A stretch of DNA of 7,282 nt from Bacillota bacterium (lineage in GTDB: Bacteria; Vulcanimicrobiota; JAMDEM01): positions 1 through 7,282 of the forward strand of contig JAMDEM010000075.1 in assembly GCA_023486985.1 (NCBI GenBank), read 5' to 3'. Shown in pieces: positions 6,209 through 7,282 of this stretch. Within the stretch, counting starts at the first letter, position 1. Each line of letters starts with the position of its first letter. Below the pieces are notes generated by a model. The model saw only the letters and a list, made by a program, of their open reading frames with translations. It was not told the DNA's origin and searched no databases. Position numbers and translations under genes: made by a program.

Positions 6209-6250
6209 AATCCCCCAACCCCCTTTACTAAAGGGGGTTAGAGGGGGATT
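6209..6250. repeat. C/G-rich palindrome, copy 3 (most complete)
   Basis: AACCCCCTTTA (6217-6227) and TAAAGGGGGTT (6229-6239) form an 11-bp perfect palindrome around C6228. The outer arms AATCCCCC (6209-6216) and GGGGGATT (6243-6250) also pair perfectly, with AGA bulged at 6240-6242. It fills the gap between the protease and phosphofructokinase genes and ends 17 nt before the phosphofructokinase ribosome site. No good promoter is visible in 6175-6266. Confidence 0.85.
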
Positions 6251-6276
6251 GGTTGTCAAATGATGCGAGGAGGCGT

Positions 6277-6399
6277 GATATGGGAAAGATTCAAACGCTT
6301 GGAGTTTTAACCGGCGGCGGCGACTGCCCGGGCCTTAACGCTGTGATAAGAGCTGTGGTAAAAACAGCGGTAAACAAATACAAAATAAATGTAGTGGGA
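6277..6399 (+). repeat. Left arm of 123-bp exact inverted repeat
   Basis: This stretch, from just before the phosphofructokinase ATG into codon 40, is matched base for base by the reverse complement of 7158-7280 (position i pairs with 13557 - i). Identity breaks at 6400/7157 on one side and 6276/7281 on the other. This arm is the genuine coding copy. Confidence 0.97.
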
Positions 6400-7266
6400 A
6401 TCGAAGACGGGTTTGAGGGGCTTATCAAGCCGGGCAAAACCCGTTATTTGAGCGAAAAAGATGTTGAGAAAATTCTTGCCCGTGGAGGCACTATTCTTGG
6501 CACAACCAACAGGGGAAATCCTTTTCAATATAAAGTTATGCGTAACGGCAAAGTGGCGACCCTGGATTATTCAGACCGGGTTATAAAAAGCTTGAAGAAA
6601 CTTGGCATAGATGCACTTGTGGTGATAGGCGGGGACGGTTCTTTAAGAATTGCTCTTGATTTCTTTAAAAAAGGTGTTCAGGCGGTTGGTGTTCCAAAGA
6701 CTATAGATAATGACCTCGAAGCAACGGAAGTAACCTTTGGATTTGACAGCGCCATAAATACAGCCAAAGATGCGATTGACAAACTGCACGACACGGCAGA
6801 GAGTCATCACCGGGTGATTGTGGTTGAAGTCATGGGCAGAAATGCCGGGTGGATTGCGCTGGAGGCGGGGATGGCAGGCGGAGCCGATATAATTCTGGTT
6901 CCTGAAATTCCATTTGATATCGAGAAAGTCTGCCATAAAATACGCCAGAGAGACAAAGCAGGCATGAAATACAGCATTGTTGTTGCGGCAGAAGGCGCCG
7001 CTCCATTAGGCGGGAATGCTGTTTTTGTTCATTCTAATGATCCCTGCGCCCCTGAAAGACTTGGCGGGATTGGTGCGTTAATTGCAAATGAGGTAAACAG
7101 AAGAACAAAGCATGAAACAAGAGTGACCGTTTTGGGGCACATTCAAAGAGGCGGCTCTCCCACTACATTTATTTTGTATTTGTTTACCGCTGTTTTTACC
7201 ACAGCTCTTATCACAGCGTTAAGGCCCGGGCAGTCGCCGCCGCCGGTTAAAACTCCAAGCGTTTGA
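6280..7266 (+). CDS. pfkA: 6-phosphofructokinase; 3' end replaced by inverted copy of its own start
   Basis: Phosphofructokinase phosphorylates fructose 6-phosphate to fructose 1,6-bisphosphate in glycolysis. The ATG at 6280 has AGGAGG at 6268-6273, six nt upstream, and starts the usual GVLTGGGDCPGLNAVIR. A TTG at 6253 is in frame but would add nine unlikely residues. Motifs (numbered from 6280) are GGGDCPG 12-18, GGDGS 117-121, PKTIDND 139-145 with the expected catalytic base Asp143, VMGRNAGW 184-191, and GHIQRGGSPT 286-295. Gly120 corresponds to E. coli Gly104, which favours ATP, whereas Lys140 corresponds to E. coli Gly124 and is Lys in PPi-dependent and group III enzymes. The phosphoryl donor is therefore most likely ATP but not certain. 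Residues from about 296 to the stop (7165-7266) are antisense of this gene's own start and do not match the family, so the true C-terminal part is missing. Treat the gene as 3'-partial, real to about 7164. Confidence 0.92.
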   Translation: MGKIQTLGVLTGGGDCPGLNAVIRAVVKTAVNKYKINVVGIEDGFEGLIKPGKTRYLSEKDVEKILARGGTILGTTNRGNPFQYKVMRNGKVATLDYSDRVIKSLKKLGIDALVVIGGDGSLRIALDFFKKGVQAVGVPKTIDNDLEATEVTFGFDSAINTAKDAIDKLHDTAESHHRVIVVEVMGRNAGWIALEAGMAGGADIILVPEIPFDIEKVCHKIRQRDKAGMKYSIVVAAEGAAPLGGNAVFVHSNDPCAPERLGGIGALIANEVNRRTKHETRVTVLGHIQRGGSPTTFILYLFTAVFTTALITALRPGQSPPPVKTPSV

Positions 7267-7280
7267 ATCTTTCCCATATC
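7158..7280 (-). repeat. Right arm of 123-bp exact inverted repeat (probable fold-back chimera)
   Basis: The reverse complement of this stretch equals 6277-6399 exactly. It interrupts the phosphofructokinase frame just after the conserved GGSPT and runs to within 2 nt of the window edge. Bases 7158-7164 (TCCCACT) encode the end of the family-conserved Ser-Pro-Thr and also belong to the inverted copy, so a junction microhomology of up to about 7 nt is likely. Confidence 0.95.
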
Positions 7281-7282
7281 CC

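Noticed and set aside
1674..6250. CRISPR-like array from the recurring palindromes
   Set aside because: Copies are kilobases apart, differ in sequence, and have genes rather than spacers between them. No cas gene is present.
6253..6279. TTG at 6253 as the phosphofructokinase start
   Set aside because: It would add nine residues not found in the family and place the AGGAGG site inside the coding region. The ATG at 6280 is six nt after that site.
7165..7266. A novel hydrophobic C-terminal extension of phosphofructokinase
   Set aside because: The 33-residue tail is the antisense translation of the gene's own first codons, caused by the inverted repeat, so it is not a real domain.

Overview
The window looks like a fragment of a moderately AT-rich genome from an uncultivated, probably diderm (Gram-negative-type) bacterium. 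This rests on the pseudopilin gene set and on short C/G-rich palindromic repeats of a kind common between genes in many environmental lineages. I cannot assign a phylum from sequence reading alone. All recognised genes lie on the + strand.

Layout. (1) 2-472: the 3' part of a DAHP synthase gene, the first step of aromatic amino acid synthesis. (2) 552-4591: a self-contained unit with a near-consensus promoter (552-580), two prepilin-like minor pseudopilins (602-1018 and 1028-1663), a PilX/GspK-like protein (1823-3133), a Ser/Ala/Thr/Asn-rich anchored or secreted protein (3156-4538), and an intrinsic terminator (4567-4591). A composite C/G-rich palindromic repeat sits between the second and third genes. 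(3) 4607-4737: a second palindrome, a small hairpin and a promoter with a perfect TATAAT. (4) 4777-6174: a membrane protease of the CPBP (CAAX/Rce1) family with a TPR-like soluble N-terminal region. (5) 6209-6250: a third palindrome. (6) 6280 to the right edge: a 6-phosphofructokinase.

How the genes fit together. The four genes of the pilin unit read as a minor-pilin cassette. Two proteins carry the prepilin peptidase motif with Glu at mature position 5. A third lacks that Glu, as GspK and many PilX-like proteins do. The fourth has a C-terminal domain of the kind I would expect at the end of the third, so the two may act together as a tip or surface complex of a type IV pilus or type II secretion-like machine. 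The core machinery (ATPase, platform protein, prepilin peptidase, secretin) is not in the window.

The main caution concerns the right edge. Positions 7158-7280 are an exact reverse-complement copy of 6277-6399, the start of the phosphofructokinase gene. The last 33 codons of that reading frame are therefore antisense of its own beginning, not real phosphofructokinase sequence. This is most simply a fold-back assembly or amplification chimera, so the 3' end of that gene should not be trusted.

No tRNA, rRNA, CRISPR array, transposase or phage gene was seen.
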